NCBI GenBank assembly: GCA_026168455.1
Contig: CM047425.1
Coordinates: 110,041,800-110,105,799 of the forward strand
Direction: 5' to 3'
Source: Theocolax elegans
Taxonomy: Eukaryota; Arthropoda; Insecta; Hymenoptera; Cerocephalidae
DNA: 64,000 nucleotides
The notes beneath the pieces were generated by a model. That model had not been told where the DNA came from and made no database searches. It was given only the letters and a program-made list of their open reading frames with translations. The translations under genes were made by a program, and so were the position numbers. Position 1 is the first letter of the stretch, and each line of letters begins with the position of its first letter. Shown here piece after piece: positions 50,212 through 62,270 of this stretch.

Positions 50212-51999
50212 GTGAGTTTTACTTTTTGTTTTCTTTAATATCATTATATACAACGACGACGAGGACGAGCTTCCGAGCCGCTTATTCAAATTACTTTTAC
50301 AAGATAGGTATGTCACACCCGTTCGATCTTCGATGTCTCGTCAAACGAACATTCTCATCCGATTATCTCGTGTATATCTCAACTCTGTACAATGCGAGTA
50401 TAAATATGTATATATGTATATATTTGTATGTACGTACCTATATATCAATTTAACGCATACGGTCGTGTGGAGCAAGGTAGTTATATCGGTATATGTGTGT
50501 ATAAACTGAAATAAACACCTACTAATGATTTCTCGGAAATACGGAAATTCCAGGTTTAACGTTAACGTTAATACGTTCTATCGTCGTATATTTTGTACAC
50601 GCCAGCAATTTTAAATCAGGTTTTCCTCTCTGTAATTTAATGCTACTGAAAATTATCTATATGTGTGTGTATGTGTGTATGTGTGTATGTATACGTTCAT
50701 CATTATATTTACTACGTTAACATTACCGCCCGTCGGCTCAACATATGCACCCAAATATCTTTACGATTTTACATTTATATATAAATCGAGGATTTACCGT
50801 AAAATTAAAAATTCTCAGCTTCGTACAGTAATGTAATTTCCGCGCACGAGTTGATGCGTAACCATGACATTGGTTCTATCTTGATTTACGTAAGACTACC
50901 AGTACAGTTGCGCCTATATTTTTCGTATTTTTCGTATACCGCGAAATCAATGTGTCTTCTGACAAATTAACGTAATTTACGTCTACTAAATTTTGGATAT
51001 TCGAATATTCATTTACGAATAAATCAAAAGATAAATTAATCAAATGATCGTTTCCTCAAAGTTTCATTTTCATAAAGAATACCGATCTGTAACGCGTCAA
51101 CTATGCGACCAGGAATAAATATTCCTGATCGTTGACGAATTTGGATAAATCACTGACCTAAAATTACAGATCATTATTTTTCCCTATAGTTACAGTAGAA
51201 TCTAGACTACCATACGATGCTAGATTCGATAAAATTAAAAAAATTTGGTTATCTCTCTAGCGGAACGTCAGGTACAAATTAGACAAAAGACACACTTTTC
51301 TTTTCACGATGGCGATCCGCGTAGTTGTATATAAAAATAGATGTTTAAATTTTATACGGAGGCAAAGCTGAAGTAACCACATGGTTCGTACATTATCGGT
51401 CTAATAAAAGCATCGGGGCTCGCATTGAAAGTAACTTATGAATAGTACTCACATCGGGCTGCATCCGAGTGGAGTACAGATAGTCCTGTTAGCCCGTATC
51501 ATCGAGCACTCGTCGTTTTGTCTTATTCCCTCTATTAAAAAAAACGTCGAGACGACTATAAATTTAGCTGCACGAGCACATCACACGCTATCTTTATAGA
51601 TGGCCCGTAAACCGCGGTTAACGAAATTAAATAACCCTTATGCTCGCGGTAATTATACTTCGAATATACATATAATTACTCGGTAATAAAATTCATTTTG
51701 TTTTGACAATTATTTAACCGTTGACAATCTACATTTGCATTAGCTGTTCGCGACATAAATTGGAAAAAAAGAAGAAAAAAGGAAGGAGGGGAAAAAAAGA
51801 AGTTTTGATCTCTCGAGTAAGCAAGGGCCGCGCGCAGCATTCGAAATTAACGAGTAGAAGAGAAACGCATATCTGCGTAACACAACGATCAATCGTGTAG
51901 GATGCGCCCCGCGCGTAATAATATTGGATCGAGTGCCACTCAACCTCGCTTCCCTTCTTCTTTTTTTCCTATGTAGGTATTCTCCCTTGCTAGCGTATC

Positions 52000-52002
<3 letters not shown>

Positions 52003-52044
<42 letters not shown>
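52003..52044 (+). repeat. (CT)21 microsatellite
   Basis: Twenty-one uninterrupted CT units at the left border of a GC-rich patch. Confidence 0.97.
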
Positions 52045-52048
<4 letters not shown>

Positions 52049-52074
52049 ACATCTACATATGTACACGTGTACAC

Positions 52075-52285
52075 ATACGCGCATCCGAGGGGCTTGGCCA
52101 TGCGTGCTCGGTAAGGCGTAATACGACATAATGCACCTTCACGGGGCTCCCCCCCCCTCCTCCTCTCTCCGCTCCTCGTTTCACCTCCTCGTTCTCTCTC
52201 ACTCCCTCCTCGCCTCGTCCATTCAGCCTACGGGCACTCCATTCAGCGTTCACTGCTCCTCGTAATACGCGCATCCGTTTCGTCT

Positions 52286-52323
<38 letters not shown>

Positions 52324-52340
52324 GCATCGCATCGCGAGCG
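52075..52340 (+). promoter_or_regulatory. GC-rich, pyrimidine-rich island between two CT repeats
   Basis: ACGCGCATCCG occurs twice (about 52076 and 52267) and CCATTCAGC twice about 20 bases apart near 52218-52248. A C-run lies at about 52148-52157. No coding frame is credible. It may be an alternative promoter inside the intron; this is inference. Confidence 0.2.
52289..52321 (+). repeat. (CT)n microsatellite
   Basis: About sixteen CT units, uninterrupted, about 245 bases downstream of the previous CT run. Confidence 0.97.
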
Positions 52341-52842
52341 CGCGCTCTCCCTTTGGCTGTTACGTTACATTTTTTTCTCTCTCCTTCAAACCCTTTTGCG
52401 TACATGCTCCGTTGTTTACGATGTTTTTAAGCTGCCGCGTCTTTTCCGTACATTTGGAAAACGATACCACATTGCATTTATACGTATATCTATCTACGTA
52501 TTGTGGGTTATTTGAGAACAAGGAAAGCTAAAACACGTTGTTCATTAATTTCCGATTCTTAATTCTTAAAAATTATTTTACACCAACGATATCATTATTT
52601 TAATCCAACTGTTTACCTATTAAACAAATTACGTATATATGCGCGTATATGTGAGTTTATTTTCCCAGCATACATATATTTTGATAAACGTTGAATCGTT
52701 CGCTCGCAAAAAATATTTATATTATATATTTAATTTGCAGGGTTTTAATTTGTAATTAAATAAGTATTCTATTACTATAAAAGAGCATTTCAAGAATTTA
52801 ATGGTTATATACGTGTACCGTTCCAGCTCTTTTCTCCATACC

Positions 52843-52897
52843 TATGTATACGCACGCGCGCGCGCGCTTGTGTGTGTGCGCGCGTGCGTGTGTGTAT
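52843..52897. repeat. Alternating purine-pyrimidine tract, two halves
   Basis: Strict alternation runs from 52843 to 52867 (TATGTATA, then CGCACGCGCG) and again from 52869 to 52897 (TGTGTG, CGCGCG, TGTGTGTAT), broken only at 52867-52868. It has Z-DNA potential and is also a compound microsatellite. Confidence 0.85.
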
Positions 52898-53948
52898 TCC
52901 TATATAAAAGTGGTACACCCGAGTTATCTCGAAAATGCGTTAATTGTATGTAATTAAACTATAATATTTGTACTGAAATCCTATTATTTTTCATTATAAA
53001 CACAGACCGTGTTGTATTTTACGATCGCTCCGTGTCCCATTTATCCCATATAGACGTATTCGCGTTCGATCTACATATACGAACAACGGTAAAATGAATA
53101 AACTATTTTTTTCTTTTTTTTGGGAAAACACGCACAAATATGTTGAACGCTACGGAGATACTTCCGACTCTCGCGTTTTCGTAAAATTTTTATCTCCATT
53201 TTTTCGTGCACCCGGGGTCACGACGACTTTTTGCCATAACGTCGCGTAACGATGACTCGCGGTCATCCTTGAGCGAGTCGCTCGGTGAAAGCCGTATGGA
53301 GTTCGAGTGCAGAACCAGCTCGCTCGCGGTCTTCTAATTTAATCCGATTCTAATTAACCCTCCTCCTCGCCTCGCCCTTACGCTCGGATCTCTCATCGCG
53401 CGCGAGAGAAACTCGTCGTTTTTCTGCGGTTATAGATGTAACGTCATGTAATCTCGATGCGCCGCCGTAGCGAAATACCCGATTAATTGGGTTAGACGAA
53501 CTCGAATCGTCTCTCGCGTGTACGATGCTTCATTGGGTCTTATTAATCGGCGCCTCTCTATCGTTTTTCCGAGCCTACCGCCTAACTCGTATAATGTTAA
53601 TATACGCGCTTCTTCGGAATTCACTTTCAGAGACACCGATACAGGTCGGCTTATTATTTCTTTTTTAACTTTATAATGCTATTTTATTTGTTTCTCTCGA
53701 ACTGCAACGTTATTATAGGCGCAACCATTTTCCAAATCAATTTATACTTGTTTACCCGTGGGTAGTAAAGAAAATTATCAACGAAATTGCAGTGTCAATG
53801 CCAAACGAATTCCTCCAATCGGTAAGCAGTAAAACGAACGACTTGTTTAAAAACAAAATGCATCGTTACGTAAGCCCAAACGTTATCTTCTCTAAACATG
53901 CACATTCGAAAAGCGAGCATTAAAATCGAATTATGAACAATGCATTGC

Positions 53949-53951
<3 letters not shown>

Positions 53952-53991
<40 letters not shown>
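53952..53991 (+). repeat. (AC)20 microsatellite
   Basis: Twenty uninterrupted AC units followed by a GC-rich tail. Confidence 0.97.
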
Positions 53992-53994
<3 letters not shown>

Positions 53995-54297
53995 GGCGCG
54001 CGGGCACACAACGTTGTTAGCGAATTACCATCGAGGAGAATAACAGCGAAACGAAAAATTTAATAAGTAAATGTTTAAAACTGAGCAAGAGAGATTTATC
54101 GAAAATATTTTTTTTTTGGTCAGAAAGAGATAGACAGAGAGAGAGCATACCTTGATCGCGTGCATGTACAAACGACTCGGATCGGGGGGAAATATCAGCA
54201 TCTGGCCCGATGTGGGAAAGGATATTCGCGTAACATTCAGGTTTCCGTTTTGCGGCAAACCCATTATGCATTTTCCCTTTCAACGGGACTAATAGCC

Positions 54298-54309
54298 CTC
54301 CCCCCCCCC
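54298..54309 (+). repeat. Poly-C run
   Basis: About twelve consecutive C bases, interrupted after that by A and CCC; a G-run on the other strand. Confidence 0.85.
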
Positions 54310-56000
54310 ACCCGTTCCCCACCATCATTCGTCTCGTTTTTTGTGTTCGATCAATCAGCCGTTTCCTCGAAAAAGTCGATGAGATAGAATTTATTTTACT
54401 TCTTGTCATATATTTTTTTCTTTCTTTTCTTTTCGGCGTCGCGAGCCGCGAGTCGAGCCTATTTTTAGAACTTAGGAATACGTGTATAACGCGCTCGTGT
54501 GCAAAGTCGGAGGGACGTCTTTGCAAATTTTTTGAGTATTACATTCATTGGAGAACGCGAGCCATACTGTTATTACGAGAATATTACTTTTTCATCCGAG
54601 TGTAATTACGTTCGCGAGGTATTATAATTTTCATTATATTGTACAATCAATTTGCGTACGTCTAGTACCCCGAGAGATTGTGAGAAAACGAGTTGAGGAC
54701 GTTGCGTTGCGCTTCGAAATGATCAATCTCGATGTTTAATTTATCGCGAGGGAGCTCCTTTAAAAATTAGCATATCGTAACACTGTAACATCGTGTGAAC
54801 CGGGTATGGAGAGATCGGCGTAAAATCGACTCAAGTCCAAACTTGAGATTACAACCGTAGCCAAGTTTTTAATATCGCTGTATACAAACAAGAAAGAAAA
54901 CGCGATGTATAAATCGTAGGAGTAGGCTGTGAAAAAAACGTTGAATTCCTCGCGAGGTAAGGTTAATTTCGAGGCAGCAAACCGTGAAGCTTTTATCGAG
55001 TTATTAGGTTACACACGCGAAGACCATACTATTCAGAGATTCCGAGAACTGTACCTCGAACCAGGCTAGAACCATAAAAAGTTTTTCTAGTTTCACTTCG
55101 GAGCAAGGTTATAACCCTACTCCAACTGCGATTCTTGGATTATTTTCGAATTGTCTCTTATATGTATATACTTACCGCTTAATTGTCCGTATATCTCCTT
55201 ATTCGACCTTACGCCGCGACACCGACATAATCCCCAATAAAATCGATTTGCTAACCGCAGTGCTTTTTCCTGAAATTTTAGATAGATGCAACCGCATCAG
55301 TTTCATTCACGCTAGCCGTTCAATTTTTGAACCCCTAGGATGTGCTTTTCCGGCGCGTGATACAAAATGGAATAAAAAAATGTCAGAAAAAATATTTTTT
55401 CAATTGATGTCAAATATTCATACGATGAGTATTGAGAAATCAACTTTTCGTGTAAAATGGAACCAATTTTATTGGTAATTTGCCTTATCATTGTACAATT
55501 AATCGCTTCTAATAAAACATCCATTTAATTTTCCCGATGAAGCCATTAAATGGAGAAGTTTCGGTAGTCTCAATCCTACCTCGAACGATATTGTTGCTGA
55601 TCGTTCGATAAAACTAAACGTCTTCCCGTCTTCCCGTTGTAATCGTAATTATACCTCTGTAGGTATTGCGTAATCGAGTCGATTGAAAATTCGAGAAGGA
55701 CGTAACGAGCTCTCGTAGCCTCGACTCGTGCGTATATACCTCGAGCGCGTACGAATTCCAGAAAAATGATCGTTCGAAACCGAAACCGAAACCGGTAGTT
55801 TACTCTATAGAGGTGTATATGGTTAAACCGCCGATGGAAAGAGAAAAATGACCAACTCACGAACTGGAGAATCGTCGTGCATTATCTTTCCCTGCCGATG
55901 TATAACTGGATCATGCCAACGTTTTTCCCTTTACTGCGCAAGCGAGCGCGCGCGTTGGTGCACCGTAAACCCTAAAACTCATCCGGTTTTTCAAATGGCG

Positions 56001-56028
56001 GAGAGAGAGAGGGAGAGAGAGAGAGAGA
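56001..56028 (+). repeat. (GA)n microsatellite, imperfect
   Basis: GA units with one GGGA interruption. Confidence 0.92.
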
Positions 56029-58860
56029 AAAGAAGGAATAGGCGAATACCGAGAGGGTCGTTTCGTACCTAATACGGAATGCAAAGGTTTAGCATAAGGG
56101 AAAATAAAATGGAGCGAGATGATCGGTCGAGATCGCAAGATCGTGGCTATTATGTGCACGAGATAAAGGAGCGAGGAAGATTTCGAATGCGGGTGCTCTC
56201 CTCGGGAAAATAACGATTGTCTTCCCTTCGTGCGGAATTTAAACGTGCGCTTCGTACCTCCGTTGGTTTTCGAGTATACCCGTGCCCAGTTTACCGGGAG
56301 CTACTTTGAATATGCTTTATTTTAATGAGCTTTCGTCTTGACGTTTCGGATTTTCGATACCACTAAACTTAACTTTCTTTCGTTCGCTCATTCCTCCCGC
56401 GTTTATGTACTCTGTCCAAGACATTTTATCATTTTTATCGATTGTCAATTTCGGTAAAGAAATGCTCCCACTTTATAAATAGATTGACTATTTATACACG
56501 TGTGTCGGATTAAACAACATTGAATAACAAATTGTATTAATTTGATACTGCAGAATTGAATGACCGTAACACATGCAACAAATTTACGCACGCATTAATA
56601 TGTATAAAAAAAGTTTCGCATAAGAATTACTCGGAACTTAAGAATAATTTGAGAAAAATAAACTAAATAATTTAATATGTACCAAAATTTCACCATTTGA
56701 GAATTCCTATTCAACATTTTATGATGATATTTTATGATGGAAAAGAGATAGAGAGTTACTTGTACGTTTTATTTATTATTTTAAATATGAAGGGTACGTT
56801 GCATACAATCTGTAATGAATTATATTTTCATGTCATTGATATTATCTAATTAATCAAAAAATTATATGGATATAACGAGTTAAAAAGTCGGAAACATTCT
56901 AAAGGATATCGTAAATGAAAGAAAAAGAAAACAAAAAAGTAGATGTAAAATTAACAAGGAGACAAATACAGGAAGATTCACGTAACCACGTTGTTCAATG
57001 TATATGAAGTGATTGCGTTATTTCGTTTACATGGGAAGGATAAGGTTAACTTAATATATTCATTGAAAATCTTATAAATTTTTACGTTGAATTCCAATTT
57101 AACGTTATTATATTTCAAAATATTTATTCACCTTTGTATAAAATTTCTAATAATCGTTCTATGATGATGATAATATCTTAATCTTACGATATATTAATAT
57201 ACATACATATTGTTGTTTTTATCGTGATTTTGCAATCATAAAATCTGTTAAAAGCGTAACGTTTTTCCTGAGGTTGATCATGATGAACGTTATATAAACA
57301 ATAGATTATTTATTTTAAATTTCACCATAACATAATCTAAAAATGCTGAGGAGTTCTGACTGCGCGTCTGTAAGAAAATCACAATAATTTTTAACCCACA
57401 GATAAAGTAATACCACAAGTTTACTCTTTTAAAATAACAAATTTTTAATTAATATTAATTACTTTGTTGTAAATATAATGGATTGATTTTGTTCGTATTC
57501 CAGTTTATAATGATTAAAATAAAAAATGAGTATACGTAGTTCTTCGTGACAACTGTCATATTATAATAAAACTATATAAATGAATAATGTAAAATGACAA
57601 TTTATCAGTATTTGAAAACTTAGTCGAACAAAGTAGACATTGACGTAAACAAAACGATTATTGCACAATTTTCCATGTCGTATAGCAATGTGTTACCAAT
57701 AGAAATTTAGTTCCCTTTTTTCATTCTCATAATAATATTCAATTTTGTTGTCTCGAAGGATAATACAACGAGAAAAGGTAAAGGTTTACCGAAGCGATGT
57801 CAATAATTGTAGGTCGAATGCACACGACGATATCGTGATTTCGGAAATAACGCGACTATTCCCGTCGTGATAGAAAGAAAAAGAAAAAAAGAAAACGATT
57901 ATCCAGTAGTCGTTCCGATAGTGAAAATCCAGCTCCGAAAAAAATGTTAAAGAAAAGGAATTAGGCCTTGACGTGACTGATATATTCACCGTAAATATGA
58001 ACTATTGATTTAACAGACTTAAACGACCTAATGCTGCACCACCAGCTGACTTTCGTGAATGGCTATATATACGTACGTAATCCTATATCCTACATTTGTC
58101 TCCGCAGCGGAAAAAAAAAGTTGTTCGTACCAAGTCACGCGGTCGATCCGCGTCGTTTCGAATAAAAAATTGCCGTACAGGTATGTTATACGTCGGTATT
58201 ACACCTTTTTTCTCCGCGCAAATGTACCTATCGTTTGTGTAACTATTTTCGTTGTATACGTACATTGAATTTTTCTACGGGTGTAATTATAATTTAGTGT
58301 GTACAGGATAAATTAAAAAAAAATAGTTATTCTACGACATACGATATAAATAGAATAAAATGTAAAAATATATTTGTTTGTTAAACTCGTACTGGTAGAC
58401 TCGCTCGACTAGGTTCTTATCATCACTCTTTGAAATTATCCAGGTTTATGACTGTGTATTATAATATTACATTTTCACGGGTATAATAACCCATAATTAT
58501 CGATAAACAGCTGTTTACTCGGCAAGAGTGAAAAAAGAGTGGCGGGCGTTGGGGTGGGGATAACACCGAGTGAAGTAATAGGCGAGGCCGGAAATTTAGT
58601 GGACGGTTAGTGCATCATTTTCTCTTTTGACGTGTTGGTAACAGTCGAACTTTGACGTAGAACGAACGAAAATACAAGGGAGGGAAACCGAGAGATCGTT
58701 TCCCACTCGATATATCGCGTTTTCACTCGGAGACACGGTCTCTCCTGACTTTCTTGAGATATGACCGGGGCATGTCCTATAGGTTTATCCGGGTGCGCGA
58801 TCGCTTGTGACCTGAGAAATGCGATTTAATGAATCAGATGGATGTTTGTCTTTGTGTGTG

Positions 58861-58886
58861 CATATATATGTATATATATATATATA
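58861..58886. repeat. (TA)n tract
   Basis: TA units with one TG interruption near the left end. Confidence 0.9.
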
Positions 58887-59589
58887 AGTACAAACACGTC
58901 TCGACACACGTACAGACCTAAAGGCGTTCACTCGTAAAACCTCGATTAATCTACTAGCCGACAAAGGGGATTCTTTCGCAAGTAGCTTCGGTCCTTTCTA
59001 CGCAACGTCTATATATACATACCTATACATGCGTTATCACATTTTTTAATAAACCTATGTGTGATTGATCGTTCACTGGGGATGTGTGCGTCATTGCGCT
59101 TATATTCTCGGCAATTCGAACACTCGAAGGTGTATTGTTTCACCACATTCAAATTTTTAGTTTCGGCAGATTCGAATCAATGGATACGCGATAACGCGAA
59201 TAACGATCGATGGATGAACGGTTCAATCGACGTGTAATAAATATTAGTAGGACGATCAATGACGACGACGCTTATTAAAAACGTTGCGATTGATGACTCT
59301 TTTGTCAATTTGTACTTTGTGTATACTTGTTGTACTCTTGTTGTACCTGCAATGGCCATTAAATGCATCGCGATTACGTCTGATAAACACGGTAATTAAA
59401 AAATTACGTCGGATTTTCTAAATATAATAATCCTATTAACTATGTCATCAGAATATTTAAAAATTGACACTTTTCGGGTATACGCGCGGGGAAATCAAAG
59501 TACAACTTGTTAAAAGACCGCCCTAGAATTTAATTTGGTAATTTAAATGTACGTGCGCACGTAGAGAAGCGACGTACGCACCCAGAGAA

Positions 59590-59840
59590 AATGGTAATTT
59601 GGCTAGGAAGGACCTTTGAAGGGAGAAGGAGGGGGCTGAGGCGAGGAGAGCGTCACCGGGCAGTTTCGAACTGCACGTCCATGCGGTGCATCGACAACGA
59701 GCGAGCGTCTGACTCACCGGAAGCAGCACCGAGTCGGCCCACCCCCTCCCTCTCCCTGTCCCTTTTGCGTCTCCTCAGTCCTCGCTCGCTTTCGCTTTCG
59801 CTTTCGGTTTCGGTTTCGCGCGCGCCGCTCCCTTCCATCT
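59590..59840 (+). promoter_or_regulatory. GC-rich island with hexamer repeat
   Basis: A CpG-rich segment surrounded by AT-rich DNA. It carries a TTCGCT/TTCGGT hexamer repeat (about 59785-59818, five units). A 166-codon open frame from 59591 runs into a pyrimidine repeat, encodes low-complexity Ser/Leu/Phe and is not a credible protein. An alternative first exon or enhancer is possible. Confidence 0.2.
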
Positions 59841-59924
59841 ATACACTCCTATATAGCTTTACGCTTTTCAGCCCTTTTATTTTTTTTATATTTTTTACGC
59901 GCTCAGCAAATATTTTTGCATTCC

Positions 59925-59961
59925 ATCTTTTTTTCCTCTCCTTGTCCTCCTCCTCCTTCTC

Positions 59962-59993
<32 letters not shown>

Positions 59994-60000
59994 CTTCCTC
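59925..60000 (+). repeat. Polypyrimidine (TCC/TTC)n tract
   Basis: About 75 bases made almost only of C and T, mainly CTC, CTT and TTC triplets. It is a simple repeat that could form triplex DNA. Confidence 0.85.
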
Positions 60001-61436
60001 TGATCATTCTCGAGAGTTATCGGTGTATACGTTCCTGGAGATCAGTTTATTTTTTAACTTCGGGTTGTTCTCTTGTTTCTCGACTGATTAATTATCGCTT
60101 GACAAGGGGTGATGTATCTATCCGATTCAAAGGTTTGCTCATGGTGTATCGATCAATCGGTTGCAAAGTATCACTTATGTATTACGTATTATTATCATTC
60201 TACGTTTTGGATGGAAAATCGATGATTATTTTATAAATTGGGAATTATTAAATTTGCTTATAGGAGAATATAGAAAAGAACATTTCCTTATCCGAAGGCA
60301 CATTGTAACAACGATATATAATTCCTAAGTAAGTATTACGTTACTTTCCTCCGGTGTAGTGGAACTTTGTACAGAAAAAGAAAGCCCGCTTTAATCTTAA
60401 TCAAATATGGGGTGAATTATTAAAAAGGAAGCCAGAACGAGGAGCTAAAGAATCGGTCGAATAAAATGTTAATACCGCTTTTGGCAAGCCACCACACGAG
60501 TTACAAGGACTTTAGATGTGAACACACGAAACTTCTCGATGTCGTTGACAAAACCGAGCACGCGCGGGTTCACCTACGAGTTCCCGTACGTGTGTATCAC
60601 CGCAGCTTTAAGGATTTATAGAACTCTCTTGGGTGGTATCGCGTTACCCGGGGTTCTTTCTATACGCGATTCGGTCGACCGTTAGATCATCCACTACATC
60701 GCCGCATATTTTTCATTTTCGACCGAGTTTCCTTCGCGGTTTCACGTCGTTCAATTCGTATATTATTCATGCTCACTCGTTCGGTTTCGCTTTACAGTAC
60801 TTGACGCGTTTTAAGAAATGTTTTTTGTTCAGATATTCCAACGAATTTAATATATAGGTACAATTTATTCAAAAGTTTCGCACCCTATAAAATAGTGCTA
60901 TTTTACGATAAATGTACACTATTTTAAAATATTAGATGCGATTGCGCTTGTGCATTGTAGAATCAAATAGAGAGTAAATTTCCTTCGGTGAGAAATTACA
61001 CCGTGTGTTTCAATTGGTTAAATCATTACGTGTTAAATATTTTAAAAATTCATATTATTATTTTTAAACTACCGCTTCCTAGCGTGTTTGTAACAACTTC
61101 ACATCCGTATGTATATATATAGATATATAGATATAGATAAATGGAAAATTATAACTTTAAACGTAACGAATTATAGACGCGGTGAGTGTACGATCGTTAG
61201 ATAGGCGAGATTGGACCCGCATGGTTTAATCGCATCTACAGTCAGTCAACTTCATTTCGTAATATTGCTTCAATTTTATTTATAGCGCCGATCCAGTCAA
61301 ACAGAGAGGTCGGTTGTGAAAAATAAAAAAAAGTAAATATTGATATAAAGGTAATTAGAGTACGGAGATGCGATCGAGTTTGGTCTGGATTTGATAATCG
61401 AATAGGCGGCGGTCGAAACAATAATAGTTGGTAGTG

Positions 61437-61499
61437 GCGAGTTGTCGAGTTGTCGAGTTGTCGAGTCGTCGAGTCGTCGAGTCGTCGAGTCGTCGAGTT
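61437..61499 (+). repeat. 8-bp tandem repeat CGAGTTGT / CGAGTCGT
   Basis: About three CGAGTTGT units pass into four CGAGTCGT units and a partial unit. The switch from TTG to TCG part-way shows a variant that was itself amplified. On the - strand one frame gives repeated Asp-Ser-Thr-Thr-Arg, an artefact. Confidence 0.93.
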
Positions 61500-62240
61500 C
61501 CGGGTGACCGAGATCGCGATCGCTACGCTCCTCTCCCGCGCGAAACGAAACGAGCCAGAGTTATTGCGCGTAGAGGCATAGTAAACGCGTCGAGTCGAAC
61601 CGGGCCACACCGCACGTGCCGCCGCGCGAACAATAAATATCGGGACATCCCATAAAACCTTATCACGAGTTTCGCCATCCTCGACTCCATTGTCTCGAGA
61701 GATCTCTAATGCGCGCAGTTCGCGATATATAAATACAACAATGTCGCCTTTTATTCTTCAGCGTTACCTATCCCTATATGTATATATACATTAACCACTT
61801 TGGGTTATTTTGACATGCAGCTCATTTCGGAAAATCGATTTTATTTCCTTTTCGTGATCTCGTGATTTCGTGATCGTGATTTGTGGCTGCGTGTCGAGAA
61901 AAATGGAACGCGCGTACTCGTATATCGGTTGTGCCATCGATCCGACCCGAGGATGACTAAACGGCTATTCCCATCGCCCATGAACGCATTTCGATTTTCA
62001 TTCGACTCGAATTATTATTCATTTTTTAATACATTTTAATAGAATTAACAACGTTTCCTACTCCCATCCACGTATCAAGAGAAATTTTCAGTCAAATCTA
62101 TATAATAAGAACTCGGTAATTTATCCTCTGAAAATCCATTAATCAAATGATCCTCGCTCAAGTTTGTGGGAAAAGGAGAGAGGTTGGATCGTTCGAGGAG
62201 GGTTAAATATTATACGTAAACCCGGAGGTTCAATACACAG

Positions 62241-62270
62241 AGAGAGATAGAGGGAGAGAGAGAGAGAGAG
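62241..62270 (+). repeat. (GA)n microsatellite, imperfect
   Basis: GAGAGA units with AT and GG interruptions, at the left of a GC-rich patch. Confidence 0.9.

Noticed and set aside
54017..54526. 169-codon - strand open frame
   Set aside because: No family motif, mixed composition, overlaps poly-C and GA repeats, no splice or start context of note.
59591..60091. 166-codon + strand open frame
   Set aside because: Its middle and end are translations of CT-rich repeats (Ser/Leu/Phe runs), and no domain is visible.
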